Shown here: positions 1 to 8,148 of the stretch, in pieces | Layout of the letters: every line of letters starts with the position of its first letter | How positions within the stretch are numbered: the stretch's first letter is position 1 | DNA from: an uncultured bacterium | GTDB taxonomy: Bacteria; Bacteroidota; Bacteroidia; Bacteroidales; Bacteroidaceae | Direction of reading: 5' to 3' | DNA length: 64,000 nt | Assembly: GCA_905214625.1 (NCBI GenBank) | Contig: CAJMMQ010000003.1 | Coordinates: forward strand, 62,001-126,000 | The notes under the pieces: model-generated | What the model saw: the letters and a program-made list of their open reading frames with translations, nothing else | The model's database searches: none | Told to the model about the DNA's origin: nothing | Translations under genes and position numbers: made by a program

Positions 1-641
1 GAGAAAGCCACGTTATCCTTGTATGCACTCAGAATCTTGTGCGGATTCTCCTTTGTCGTCTTCTTTATCATATTGAAGAGCGACGACTCCATCTCCTTGC
101 CGTCGATGATAAATACTCCGCCGAAAATCTTGTGGCGGCAGTGCTCTGAGTTAATCTGTGCAAAACCGAAAATCTCCGAGTCGGTCAGCGGGCGACCAAG
201 TTCTTTCTCAATTTTGTGCAGATACTCAATTTCTTCAGGCGACAGCGCCAGACCTTCCTGCTCGTTATATTCCTCAAGATTGTCAACGTGCTTTATAGGC
301 TCCGGCTTGTGGTCTACGGTGAAAATATTTTGGTCGAGCCCGTCGTACATGCGCTGCAACATGGGATCGTGGTCAGCATCCTTGCTGCTTACGGGGAAGT
401 ATTCCTCTATACGCGAAATGCCGTTCAGATTCATGTTTTGTGTAATCTCAACGGCATTTGTGCTCCAGGGGGTAATCATCTCGCGGCGCGGGCCGACGAA
501 ATATCCGCTTAGGCAGTTGTCTTCTACGAGTGTGGCATCGCCATAAAGCCAGCACAGTTCCTTTATTTCCTCGTTATTGAGCTGATGGTCAGCTTCGGTA
601 GCAATAACGCTTTGTGATGGAGTTCTGAAAAAAAGAATCAT
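1..641 (-). CDS. purL: Phosphoribosylformylglycinamidine synthase, N-terminal part (cut by window edge)
   Basis: Translating the minus strand from the ATG at 641 gives 213 residues with no stop before the window edge. It starts MILFFRTPSQSVIATE and contains AQINSEHCRHK at about residues 161-171, a hallmark of the N-terminal domains of large (about 1200-residue) PurL proteins. The enzyme converts FGAR to FGAM with glutamine and ATP in purine synthesis, in the cytoplasm. About one sixth of the protein is present; the catalytic and glutaminase domains lie outside. The gene sits directly downstream of a 74-bp tandem repeat with minus-strand promoter boxes (714-975), the likely promoter region. 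A plus-strand ORF over the same bases is an antisense shadow. The family call is firm. Confidence 0.93.
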   Translation of the reverse strand, partial: MILFFRTPSQSVIATEADHQLNNEEIKELCWLYGDATLVEDNCLSGYFVGPRREMITPWSTNAVEITQNMNLNGISRIEEYFPVSSKDADHDPMLQRMYDGLDQNIFTVDHKPEPIKHVDNLEEYNEQEGLALSPEEIEYLHKIEKELGRPLTDSEIFGFAQINSEHCRHKIFGGVFIIDGKEMESSLFNMIKKTTKENPHKILSAYKDNVAF

Positions 642-713
642 ATTTACGGTATATAATTGTTTGTTCTTGAAAGATATTCAACTGCTCTCCTTGGCCGTCC
701 GGCATAAAATATT

Positions 714-975
714 CCGAGATGCAGCTTTTCTTCTGCAAAGACAATGCAAATCGAGAGCAGAATCGCCAAGCTTGCTTGAGCGGTATGCCGAGATGCAGCT
801 TTTCTTCTGCAAAGATAATGCAAATCGAGAGCAGAATCGCCAAGCTTGCTTGAGCGGTATGCCGAGATGCAGCTTTTCTTCTGCAAAGACAATGCAAATC
901 GAGAGCAGAATCGCCAAGCTTGCTTGAGCGGTATGCCGAGATGCAGCTTTTCTTCTGCAAAGATAATGCAAATCG
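714..975 (-). repeat. 74-bp tandem repeat, 3.5 copies, promoter-bearing cassette
   Basis: Units begin with CCGAGATGCAGC at 714, 788, 862 and 936, an exact 74-bp period; the last copy breaks off near 975. Read on the minus strand, copies 2 and 4 hold TATCTTTGCAG, a match to the Bacteroidetes -7 box TAnnTTTG, with TTGG 26 bp upstream where the unit is complete. Copies 1 and 3 read TGTCTTTG instead. The array lies just upstream of purL, pointing toward it. Short ORFs running through the repeat on both strands are artefacts of the period. Related sequence occurs at 12535-12690 and 27740-27815. Confidence 0.85.
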
Positions 976-1177
976 GGGGCAAGACAAAATAAATTCATTG
1001 ATTTTTAATGGTTTTGGCAGTTTAATCAGTTTAATCATAACGCCGGCATACCTTTCATACTATTGTTGCAGGCAACTGTTGAGCACGCATCGGCATGGTA
1101 TATGCTCAATGTAAGCTTCTTTCAGGCGCGAAACAACGCACAAGGATAAGTTATAAAGTGTTAACAATTTGTTGAAA

Positions 1178-1210
1178 TTGCAACGCGAACGGTTTAAATT
1201 CATATATTTG
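1178..1210 (+). promoter_or_regulatory. Promoter of lipoprotein gene 1325-1957
   Basis: TATATTTG at 1203-1210 matches TAnnTTTG and TTG at 1178-1180 sits about 25 bp upstream, the -33 position. Transcription would start near 1217, leaving a leader of roughly 105 nt. Confidence 0.6.
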
Positions 1211-1324
1211 CAGATAAATATGAACGACCGTTCTGTTTTATTTGCCGTATACAATTAACATGGTAAAAACACTTTAGAGAAAGACAAAGAATATTTATTG
1301 TTTAATTAAAAAAATTGAGTTATT

Positions 1325-1957
1325 ATGAAAAACTTACAGAGAGTGCTTATGCTGGCCCTCGCAGCCATAATGATTACGGCGTGCAGCAAGTCGGGGCTGA
1401 AAGATCTTACAGGGGTGAAAATGGACACGGAGAGCGCGGTTGAGAAAGCCAAGTCGATAGCAGCAGACAACATCAAGCCCGACCAGTGGAAGATAATCAG
1501 CGTGTCGTGGACCGAAGGAATGGGCCGCGACGAACTTTCTAACAACGTTTCGATTTTTACCTATGAGATGGTTGACAAGGACGGACGCGTATGGAACCAG
1601 TCGTTCATGTCTGACCTTGGCTGGAAGGCAACAGAGCTGACTGACGCAGGATGGGAGAAATGGCACAAGGACCTCAACGCCAAAGACGTGCCTGCCATAG
1701 ACATGGCCAACCTTAACCCTGCCGAAGTGATGAAGGACATTGAGGCTGCCAAGGCCCTGATACCGGCCGAATTTGAGTTTAAGTCAATGGACTCTTACGA
1801 AATGAACACATACGACGACCCGAAAGTTTCTATAAAACTCAACGTCGTCGAGAAAGGCAAGGAGACCGTAAGCAATGCCGGACAGACCTCAACGGTATTC
1901 TATGAACTCGACTTCAGGAAGAACAACAGCGGAAAGATGGAACTCGTAAAGCCATAA
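1325..1957 (+). CDS. Putative lipoprotein of unknown function, 210 aa
   Basis: The N-terminus is a lipoprotein signal: a basic start, a hydrophobic run and a lipobox ending ITAC at about residue 20, so the mature protein would be anchored to an envelope membrane. The rest is hydrophilic with no motif I recognise. It is a single-gene unit, with its own -7 box upstream and a strong hairpin terminator 7 bp past the stop. Base composition resembles the core genes, unlike the AT-rich pair that follows. The ATG was chosen because it gives an intact signal peptide. No function is proposed. Confidence 0.8.
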   Translation: MKNLQRVLMLALAAIMITACSKSGLKDLTGVKMDTESAVEKAKSIAADNIKPDQWKIISVSWTEGMGRDELSNNVSIFTYEMVDKDGRVWNQSFMSDLGWKATELTDAGWEKWHKDLNAKDVPAIDMANLNPAEVMKDIEAAKALIPAEFEFKSMDSYEMNTYDDPKVSIKLNVVEKGKETVSNAGQTSTVFYELDFRKNNSGKMELVKP

Positions 1958-1963
1958 CAACAC

Positions 1964-2010
1964 ATACAGCCTTGCGGAAACTCGACAAAGAAGATGCCGC
2001 AAGGCTGTAT
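1964..2010 (+). terminator. Hairpin terminator after lipoprotein gene
   Basis: ATACAGCCTTGCGG (1964-1977) pairs perfectly with CCGCAAGGCTGTAT (1997-2010). It lies 7 bases after the stop at 1957. No long T run follows, only TACTTC. Confidence 0.7.
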
Positions 2011-2108
2011 TACTTCACAAACATCACTAAATAATATTATTGCTATCTTCCATAATGCATTTCCAATACAAAATTCCATGAAAATGTTGATGTTTGCCAA
2101 AAAGATTA

Positions 2109-2116
2109 TATCTTTG
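2109..2116 (+). promoter_or_regulatory. -7 box upstream of ATPase/TOPRIM pair
   Basis: TATCTTTG matches TAnnTTTG. The transcript would have an AT-rich leader of about 160 nt before the ATPase start at 2285. The surroundings are very AT-rich, so a chance match is possible. Confidence 0.4.
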
Positions 2117-2284
2117 TAGAAATTTTATTTTTTCAAAATTATAAATATTCGTAAATTACATGCTAAAATTGCCGGAATCTATATTCATTTGATGAGTTAA
2201 GCATAAAAAGGAATAACATTATTTTAGCAAGAAATATTAAAATTTAGCAGGGGAAAGCTTTTACGACTAACATTTTATGGAAAG

Positions 2285-3496
2285 ATGAAACACTTAGTTA
2301 TCAAAAATATCGGAACTATTAAGGATGTTGACATAGAACTAAAGAAAATAAATGTCATCATCGGGCCACAATCCCTGGGGAAAAGCACAATACTTAAAAT
2401 AGCGAGTTTTTGTTCATGGGTGGAGAAACGAATTGAGCTGTCACAAGATCCGAATATTTTCAAAAGAGAAAATTACTTCAAATCTGGACTAATCAAGTTT
2501 CATAAGATGGAGGGATATTTCAAGAAAGGGGCGTTAATTAGATATAGCTCTGATTATATGTCATTTTCTTACAATTATGACGAGGATGAATTTTCATTCA
2601 GATGGGAGAAGCGTTGGCTTTACAAGCGTTCCAAGATAAGCTACATTCCATCTGAAAGGAATATTGTTGCCGCCATACCGAATTGGTTTGAGGTAAGTAT
2701 GGACAGAAACAACATAAGAAGTTTTATGACCGATTGGGAGTTTGCACGCAAATCAGAAACAAACGACCGGCAAATATTAAATCTCGACTTATCATATCAT
2801 TACGACAAAGAAACACGCAAAGATCAAATAGCGATAGGCAACAACGGGTATATTGATTTTACCAATGCGTCAAGTGGATTGCAGTCGCTCGTGCCGATGT
2901 ATATTTTCTTAAATTATCTGTACAGCCTTACACATACGGACAATAAAATCAACAACCTTGCTGACGAATGGACAGGAAATGACCTTTTAAATATCATATA
3001 TAAAGAGTTGTTCAATAAAAAAAGTAAAGCTGATTTGGACAATCCGAAATGGCAAGACCAGATAACAGGAAATATTTATACTATAGAAATGCCGTTTATA
3101 GTACGCACGGCAAGCAATATGGTATATAAGTTTAGCTCTCAAAAATATAAAGACGAATTTTTAGATATTTGCAATAATTATTTGCAAACGAATCATTGTG
3201 ACATTTATCTTGAAGAACCGGAGAACAATCTTTTTCCCACAACACAGGCTGATGTGGTAGATTGGCTGTTAGAAAAGACAAAAAGCAATGACAGCAACAC
3301 ACTTATGATAGCAACACACAGCCCTTATATCCTCACAAGTTTTCTTTCAAAAAAAGAGGAAATAGGAATGTTTGTCGCATATCGTCTTGATGATAGGCAT
3401 TCAACAATAAAAAGCCTGAACGCAGAAGATCAGTCGTATATCTATGATTATGGTATCGATGCGTTTTTTAATCTTGAAAATCTCATAGAGGAATAA
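2285..3496 (+). CDS. OLD/ABC-type AAA ATPase, first gene of candidate defence pair
   Basis: A 403-residue ATPase. Visible motifs, in order: Walker A GPQSLGKST (residues 27-35), an IPSERN segment (about 121-126), an ABC-signature-like SSGLQS (196-201), Walker B with two acids IYLEEPE (307-313) and an H-loop ATHSPYIL (343-350). This set is typical of OLD-family and related AAA_15/AAA_21 ATPases. Classic OLD proteins continue into a C-terminal TOPRIM nuclease; this one stops about 50 residues after the H-loop, and a TOPRIM-like protein is encoded 3 bp downstream. DNA is clearly AT-richer than the flanking genes, suggesting transfer. ATP-dependent sensing or switching of the partner is inferred from two-gene defence systems such as PARIS. 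The exact family is unknown. Confidence 0.85.
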   Translation: MKHLVIKNIGTIKDVDIELKKINVIIGPQSLGKSTILKIASFCSWVEKRIELSQDPNIFKRENYFKSGLIKFHKMEGYFKKGALIRYSSDYMSFSYNYDEDEFSFRWEKRWLYKRSKISYIPSERNIVAAIPNWFEVSMDRNNIRSFMTDWEFARKSETNDRQILNLDLSYHYDKETRKDQIAIGNNGYIDFTNASSGLQSLVPMYIFLNYLYSLTHTDNKINNLADEWTGNDLLNIIYKELFNKKSKADLDNPKWQDQITGNIYTIEMPFIVRTASNMVYKFSSQKYKDEFLDICNNYLQTNHCDIYLEEPENNLFPTTQADVVDWLLEKTKSNDSNTLMIATHSPYILTSFLSKKEEIGMFVAYRLDDRHSTIKSLNAEDQSYIYDYGIDAFFNLENLIEE

Positions 3497-3499
3497 AAG

Positions 3500-4033
3500 A
3501 TGCAAAAACTGCCATATATCATTCCGGAATGTTTTGTTGACACCAACGTTGTTCAAACTTTGATACAAAGAAAAGGTGTTAACCATCAAATGACGTGCTC
3601 GCAAGTAATAAGTTCTATGTCAAAAGGCAAATTGGCAGACGAATTTGCTGTCGGCATTATTGATGCCGACAAGAAAGAACCGCCGTCTATTAAAGATTTT
3701 AATACCATAATCGGAAAATCACAAGAAATAACTTTATTAAAGAAGTCCGACAAGCCGCACTATCTGATAAAAATAAATAACATAATGGAAAACTTTTTGC
3801 TTAATTGTGCAAAAGAAATCAAATTCGACATGAACGAGATAGGGATAAGCCCAACATTAGATGGTATGAAAAAGATTACAAAGAACAGGGCTTCACAAAA
3901 TAATCCAATTATAACAAAGCTTGTTAAAGAACTTAATAAATCAAGCCAGATAAAATTGCTGACTTCAATTTTATGTTATCTTATAGAGAACAGATATAAC
4001 GCAAAAGATGATGAACTAAAAAGATTATTTTAA
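3500..4033 (+). CDS. Small stand-alone TOPRIM-like protein, partner of the ATPase
   Basis: The start is 3 bp after the ATPase stop, so translation is probably coupled. The 177-residue protein begins IIPECFVDTNVVQTLI. Here E10 and D14 keep the E-x-x-x-D spacing of the first TOPRIM motif (EGxxD), and VGIIDADKK (51-59) supplies the DxD of the second (D55, D57). The C-terminal half is lysine- and asparagine-rich with no recognised domain. I saw no HNH, HEPN or transmembrane segment. TOPRIM domains in OLD, Gabija and PARIS proteins cut nucleic acid with a metal ion, so a nuclease effector held by the ATPase is plausible. The fold call rests on short motifs only. Same AT-rich composition as the ATPase gene. 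Confidence 0.7.
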   Translation: MQKLPYIIPECFVDTNVVQTLIQRKGVNHQMTCSQVISSMSKGKLADEFAVGIIDADKKEPPSIKDFNTIIGKSQEITLLKKSDKPHYLIKINNIMENFLLNCAKEIKFDMNEIGISPTLDGMKKITKNRASQNNPIITKLVKELNKSSQIKLLTSILCYLIENRYNAKDDELKRLF

Positions 4034-4093
4034 TTTTACATCTAACTTCTTATTATGAGCCATATTTGTTAGTCTTGTTTTCCGAAGCAATAC

Positions 4094-4825
4094 CTATTCA
4101 AAGCCGAATATTACCGGTATCGTGTATCTTACATCCATGCATTTGCCGTTACGTTTACCGGGATTCCAGCGCGGCATGCCTTTCACCACGTCAACGGCTA
4201 CGCTGTCGAAAGCATCGTTAAGTTTCTTAACAACCTTAACATCGGTTATGCTGCCGTCTTTCATCACTGTAAACGAAACTATGCAACGGCCTGCCGACAG
4301 GGAGTCGACCTTCAGGTTGCGCTCAGCCATAATAGAGTCTACCGACGACTTTACATAATCTGTCATGGCCTTGACGCCTCCCTTAAACTGCGGCATAACT
4401 TCGTTTATCGCGCCAAACAATTGCCGGTCGTCTTTATCGGCAGACAAGCGCGGTTCTGCCTTGCCGTTGTTGTGCATAACCTTGATTGTGTCAACATTTT
4501 CCGCAGCCGGATTACGGCTTGACACTTCCGCCGACTGACAACCTGAGTGGCATGAGCCGCAGCCTTGTCCTGCTCCGCCACTGTCCTGTGCCGACGCCGT
4601 AAGCAGTCCGGCAAAAAGTCCTACGAGCGTGACAGCCCTGCCTGCGGCACGGCGCATGTCGAGCTGACGCCAGAGAGCAGCCGCCTCGGCCTCGCATCGC
4701 GGACAAGTGCCGTTGCAGTCGCCTTCATAATTACAGTCGGAAGCGGCATATTCAATACCGTTCGCCTCGGCTATACGGCGGCGGATGTCTTTCAGTATTC
4801 CACAGATTTGTTTTCCCCGTGTCAT
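4094..4825 (-). CDS. Cysteine-cluster membrane protein with TonB C-terminal domain
   Basis: The 243-residue protein has three parts. An N-terminal helix is followed by a cysteine cluster (C31, C37, C41, C44; CNYEGDCNGTCPRC) that looks like a zinc or iron-sulfur site. One membrane segment follows at about 61-79, then a second cysteine group GCGSCHSGC near 88-97. Residues from about 130 to the end form a TonB C-terminal domain (VSFTVMKDGSITDVKVV, MPRWNPGKRNGK, YTIPVIF). The start overlaps the stop of the upstream radical SAM gene by four bases (ATGA). TonB domains normally contact outer-membrane receptors; whether this one does, or serves as a scaffold, is unknown. Confidence 0.8.
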   Translation of the reverse strand: MTRGKQICGILKDIRRRIAEANGIEYAASDCNYEGDCNGTCPRCEAEAAALWRQLDMRRAAGRAVTLVGLFAGLLTASAQDSGGAGQGCGSCHSGCQSAEVSSRNPAAENVDTIKVMHNNGKAEPRLSADKDDRQLFGAINEVMPQFKGGVKAMTDYVKSSVDSIMAERNLKVDSLSAGRCIVSFTVMKDGSITDVKVVKKLNDAFDSVAVDVVKGMPRWNPGKRNGKCMDVRYTIPVIFGFE

Positions 4826-5442
4826 GGTATTATATATTTAAACTTGTCGAAATGTTCAAAGCCCATATCCCTTAACTTAGCTTCTGAACTTGTTCGGTCG
4901 GCATCGATGTTATATCCGGGTATAAGCGGAAGCCTTACTACACACCGCCTTGCCCTGCCGACACCGGCTATAAGCGAGAGATTGTCAATAACCTGCGCAT
5001 TGCCGTGCCCCGTGTAACGGCGGTAGATGTCGGCATCAAGGTCTTTCACGTCGATAAACCATGCGTCTACAACATCGGCTATGGCCTCAACATTGGCGGC
5101 TGCGACATTCAGCGATGTTTCAACATTGATTTTCCACTGCGGTCCGCAAAGGTCTCTGAACCTTGCGATAAAATCAGGATAAAGCAGCGGTTCGCCACCG
5201 CCGAAAGTCAGTCCGCCGCCCGTGGCAAGGAAATAAAGCTCGTCTGTCTTTACTTCTTCATACAGCGTTTCGGGCGTATGCCACAAACACGGACTATCGT
5301 CTGCGCGACACTGCGGACTAAGACAATAGCGGCAACCGAGCCGGCAGCCGTGAAAGGCGGCAAGCGTGGTAACGCCATTGCCGTCGGTCGCTATTCTGTG
5401 ACGCGACACACCGATAAACGGAACAAACTGCTCTTCGCTCAT
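4822..5442 (-). CDS. Radical SAM protein, pyruvate formate-lyase-activase-like
   Basis: The start at 5442 (MSEEQF) is preceded by AAGAAGTGAAG; the reading frame runs 13 codons further upstream, but those residues look like leader. HGCRLGCRYC (residues 31-40) is the CxxxCxxC motif that binds the 4Fe-4S cluster and SAM; FGGGEPLL is the SAM-binding GGE motif. At 206 residues it has the size of glycyl-radical activating enzymes (PflA/NrdG/YjjW type). No glycyl radical enzyme occurs in the window, so the target is unknown. It is co-transcribed and translationally coupled with the TonB-domain protein downstream, the main clue to its role. Confidence 0.85.
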   Translation of the reverse strand: MSEEQFVPFIGVSRHRIATDGNGVTTLAAFHGCRLGCRYCLSPQCRADDSPCLWHTPETLYEEVKTDELYFLATGGGLTFGGGEPLLYPDFIARFRDLCGPQWKINVETSLNVAAANVEAIADVVDAWFIDVKDLDADIYRRYTGHGNAQVIDNLSLIAGVGRARRCVVRLPLIPGYNIDADRTSSEAKLRDMGFEHFDKFKYIIP

Positions 5443-5551
5443 AACTTCACTTCTTTGTCTTAGGCAAGCGCCTGCACACACTTCTCGTCATAAATTCACC
5501 CTTCTGTATATGCGCCCTAATGTATAACATACACCAAGGATGACCATTATG

Positions 5552-5587
5552 CAAATATAATGATTTTGAAACAAACACGGCCACAAA
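5552..5587 (-). promoter_or_regulatory. Promoter of radical SAM/TonB unit
   Basis: On the minus strand TATATTTG (5559 to 5552) matches the -7 box, with TTTG at 5587-5584 about 28 bp upstream. Leader of roughly 100 nt to the start at 5442. Confidence 0.55.
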
Positions 5588-6203
5588 TCTGTCATAAATA
5601 ATATTTACGCCTGCGCATAGACATACCGAAGCAACCGATAAAACACTGTAGCCAATGACAAAAACATAGAGGGGCTGCTAAGAAAACTCTTTACATTATC
5701 CGTGTACAGAGTTTTCTGTGAAATAGAAATCCGCAATATAATTTATGTTAAGATAACAAGAATAGGTTGCAATAAAATTAACTTTGATTCACATTCATGG
5801 CATTATAATCATCTAAAACCATCGTTTTCTGGGGTACGAAACGGTACTTTTGCGCCTTAAAACATGCCACTTCCAACATCCAAACCTATGGTTAACCGAC
5901 CGTAAGTGGCCGAGTTATGTTTTTTAACATTTGTGTCTTTATTTATAAAGACGCATAACTAACAATATATCAGCAACTTAGTACAAATGTGCATTTTTGC
6001 GTATTTTTCGGGTCAAACGCCCGAAATGAGATGAGGACAGCAAGTCTGAGAGCGTCAAAATAAAAAAGTTTTCTGTTGAAATCGTGCCGTAATGATAAAA
6101 ATTCCGAACATTAATCAGTTGGATTAATGAGATGCGACAGCAAGCAAGACACAATAGCTTTGTTGCTACATACCGAGAATTGCAGAGAAACAGCAAGACT
6201 AAT
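5588..6203. other. Intergenic DNA without a convincing gene
   Basis: AT-rich stretch with stop codons in all frames except short chance ORFs. Around 5895-5935 it contains AAGTGGCCGAGT followed by TTTTTTAAC, a phrase that recurs near 35665-35695, so this is probably shared intergenic repeat material. No RNA gene recognised. Confidence 0.5.
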
Positions 6204-6365
6204 GTACTGTCGGATATGCCATCCGACAGCAAAAAATATAAGGATCTGCGATCCGAAAAACATACCTATAAATCAGCAATAGGAAGCAAGCGGATTGAAA
6301 ATCCTTATACTCAATTCCGGCAGATTACAAATCAGCCGGCACATTAGCTTTGTTGGTACATATCC
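6204..6365 (+). repeat. Multi-hairpin dispersed repeat, copy A
   Basis: Successive small palindromes occur: CTGTCGGATATGCCATCCGACAG in two arms around 6207-6229, GGATCTGCGATCC near 6241, GGATTGAAAATCC near 6293 and CCGGCAGATTACAAATCAGCCGG arms near 6317-6339. The same order recurs at 14144-14294 and 14341-14500, and inverted at 36107-36350. Non-coding. Confidence 0.75.
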
Positions 6366-6469
6366 GTCGGCACGGAAATCTTTTTCATTGCTGTAGTTTT
6401 TAATCGTAGCGTGTTTATATGTATTATTGCAATCCGCCTCGTTCTTTATTACAGAGTATGCCATGTGCG

Positions 6470-6492
6470 CAGTTTGATGCTACGCACATGGC
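6470..6492 (-). terminator. Hairpin downstream of gene 6532-7050
   Basis: GCCATGTGCG (6470-6479) pairs with CGCACATGGC (6483-6492), 40 bases past the stop of the minus-strand gene. No T run follows, so it may be only a transcript-end stabilising hairpin. Confidence 0.45.
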
Positions 6493-6531
6493 AAATACTG
6501 GTCATTAAAGCTTTTCCTTTTCTACTTCATG

Positions 6532-7050
6532 TCACCGATAGAGATGTTTTTCATCTTTACGTAAATTAAGGTTCCCGTCGGTTATGGGCTTTGTAGGTCT
6601 TACAAACTGATTTCGTACTTTTGTGAAATTTTGCACGAATTTGACGCCGCCGATAGTTCTTTTTGCTGAATAAACGTTGTATTTTATGGAAAGGGTAGTG
6701 CCACTTACACCCATAATTTCACATACAACCAAGTTGTAGCCATGCTTGGCATTGCCACTTTGCACAATAAGGTATTTGCCAGAAGTGTTAGTGCCTACCT
6801 TCGACTCATCAAATACTTTTTCTATTGTGTTTGACAAATAGAATGGCATTTTAGACGTTGCGGTTTTGTTTAATGATGTATAAAAATTTTCATCGAAGTA
6901 AGCCGAATCCGTAAACCAAACAGTATTTACTTTCCCGTCAAGTTCGTAACTGACCCATTTGCAGCCCTTTAGCTGCGACATTCTGAATGTCTGCGCAGCG
7001 CAGCTAAAAGCTGTGTGCAGTGCAAATAATAATATGATAGTCTTTTTCAT
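6532..7050 (-). CDS. Secreted protein of unknown function, 172 aa
   Basis: A classical signal peptide (KKTIILLFALHTAFSCAAQ) predicts export. The mature part has alternating hydrophobic and polar stretches suggesting a beta-rich fold, but no family is recognised. It lies 30 bp downstream of the aspartate-rich papain-like gene on the same strand, so the two are probably co-transcribed and may be functional partners. A hairpin at 6470-6492 follows. The cysteine at the end of the signal could make it a lipoprotein, but Ala-Ala-Gln after it fits signal peptidase I better. Confidence 0.75.
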   Translation of the reverse strand: MKKTIILLFALHTAFSCAAQTFRMSQLKGCKWVSYELDGKVNTVWFTDSAYFDENFYTSLNKTATSKMPFYLSNTIEKVFDESKVGTNTSGKYLIVQSGNAKHGYNLVVCEIMGVSGTTLSIKYNVYSAKRTIGGVKFVQNFTKVRNQFVRPTKPITDGNLNLRKDEKHLYR

Positions 7051-7080
7051 AATTGATTGTTATCTTGATTTTTATTGTTT

Positions 7081-8115
7081 TTATTTGAGACCTTCTATGG
7101 CCATTCCACTGCCGTCATGGATGCTTCCAAATGGAACTTCTTGATAGCCTCCTGTTGCAGGGTCGTAGACTATTATAGGACGTTCGTCGTCATTTTCGTC
7201 ATCGCTCTCCGTTTCGTCTTTTTCTGTAACATCATTGTCTTTGTCTTCATCTTCTTCGGCAGGGAAGCCCACAACAACTACTTCATGGCTTACACCTTCT
7301 TCACTCCCATTTACAGTTGCAATAACAGGTTTGCCGTTTTCAATCGCTTCTTTGTATTCGTCATACGAGTTGACATCCGATGTTTTATATGTTGACGAGA
7401 CAAATTCTTTTAGGTTTTCAGAGTCAATGCCTTTTTTTGATGGACCATATTCTTGTTCATAGTTGTATTCAAACTGTCCTTTATCGATAATTCCTTCTTT
7501 AAGAACTATGTCCGATAGATATTGCATACACGTTATAACGCAATCATATTTGTCAGTTTGTTTGTGTTCTCCCTTATCCGGAAGATTGTCTACTGTAATG
7601 TCTTTATCTGTGACGTCATGCCTTTTGGGGTCATAATCCAATGGTTTGTCTTTATCTTTGTCTTTATCGTCTGTTTTGTCTTTATTATTGTTATTATTGG
7701 AGTTGCCTCCTGTCTGACTGCTTGACCCTGTGTCGTCATCATCGTCGCCCCAGCCTTGAACGTCATCGCTATTGTCAGAATAGTCGTCATCATCACTGTC
7801 TTCGGTACGCCACCAGTCTTCATCAAGTCCCCAGTCATAATCTTCATCATTATTGTCTGGTGTGACGACGACATCATCCAGCCAGCCACCATCCTTGACA
7901 TCATCATCAAAGCTGGAATCGTTGTCGTCATCGTCAAGCCAATCATCGCCAAAGAGGTCATCATAAAGGTCGTCATAGAAGTAATCGTCATACCAGTCGT
8001 CATCATCCCAGCTTCCGGTATCTTCATAGTCGTCCCAGTCTTCGTCCCAGCACGCACGTGCCCCTGTCGGCACCAGCAAAAGTACCGACAAAAAGAATAT
8101 CATAAGTTTTTTCAT
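7081..8115 (-). CDS. Secreted aspartate-rich protein with papain-like (C39-type) domain
   Basis: 344 residues. Signal peptide 1-21 is followed by an extraordinary acidic segment (about 22-130) dominated by Asp with Trp and Tyr (for example DDDDWYDDYFYDDLYDD). Next come an Asn-rich linker and a Lys/Asp linker (about 135-165). The C-terminal domain (about 185-344) shows a papain-like order: C192 or C196 in YDCVITCMQYL, H277 in VSHEVVVVGF and D318 in IVYDPATGG, as in C39-like peptidases. A second acidic insert lies at about 286-312. Predicted location is periplasmic or extracellular. The acidic stretch could bind calcium or mimic a polyanion; that is inference. It may act as a peptidase or be a catalytically idle relative. 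Neighbour 6532-7050 lies 30 bp downstream. Confidence 0.75.
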   Translation of the reverse strand: MKKLMIFFLSVLLLVPTGARACWDEDWDDYEDTGSWDDDDWYDDYFYDDLYDDLFGDDWLDDDDNDSSFDDDVKDGGWLDDVVVTPDNNDEDYDWGLDEDWWRTEDSDDDDYSDNSDDVQGWGDDDDDTGSSSQTGGNSNNNNNKDKTDDKDKDKDKPLDYDPKRHDVTDKDITVDNLPDKGEHKQTDKYDCVITCMQYLSDIVLKEGIIDKGQFEYNYEQEYGPSKKGIDSENLKEFVSSTYKTSDVNSYDEYKEAIENGKPVIATVNGSEEGVSHEVVVVGFPAEEDEDKDNDVTEKDETESDDENDDERPIIVYDPATGGYQEVPFGSIHDGSGMAIEGLK

Positions 8116-8148
8116 TGTTAATCTTTCGTAATTCAGGTGTTTTTCATG

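Noticed and set aside
19..546. 175-codon plus-strand ORF at the window start
   Set aside because: Antisense to purL, whose translation contains the AQINSEHCRHK signature.
714..975. Possible CRISPR array
   Set aside because: Units are contiguous 74-bp copies without unique spacers, and no cas gene is present.
589..1038. Overlapping ORFs on both strands rich in SLQKKSCISAYR-type repeats
   Set aside because: They only translate the 74-bp DNA repeat; 74 is not a multiple of three, so each frame cycles through the unit. They lack coding character and a plausible start.
7756..8121. ORF rich in Ile/Val antisense to the Asp-rich gene
   Set aside because: GAC/GAT runs read on the other strand give Val/Ile codons; the apparent membrane protein is an artefact.
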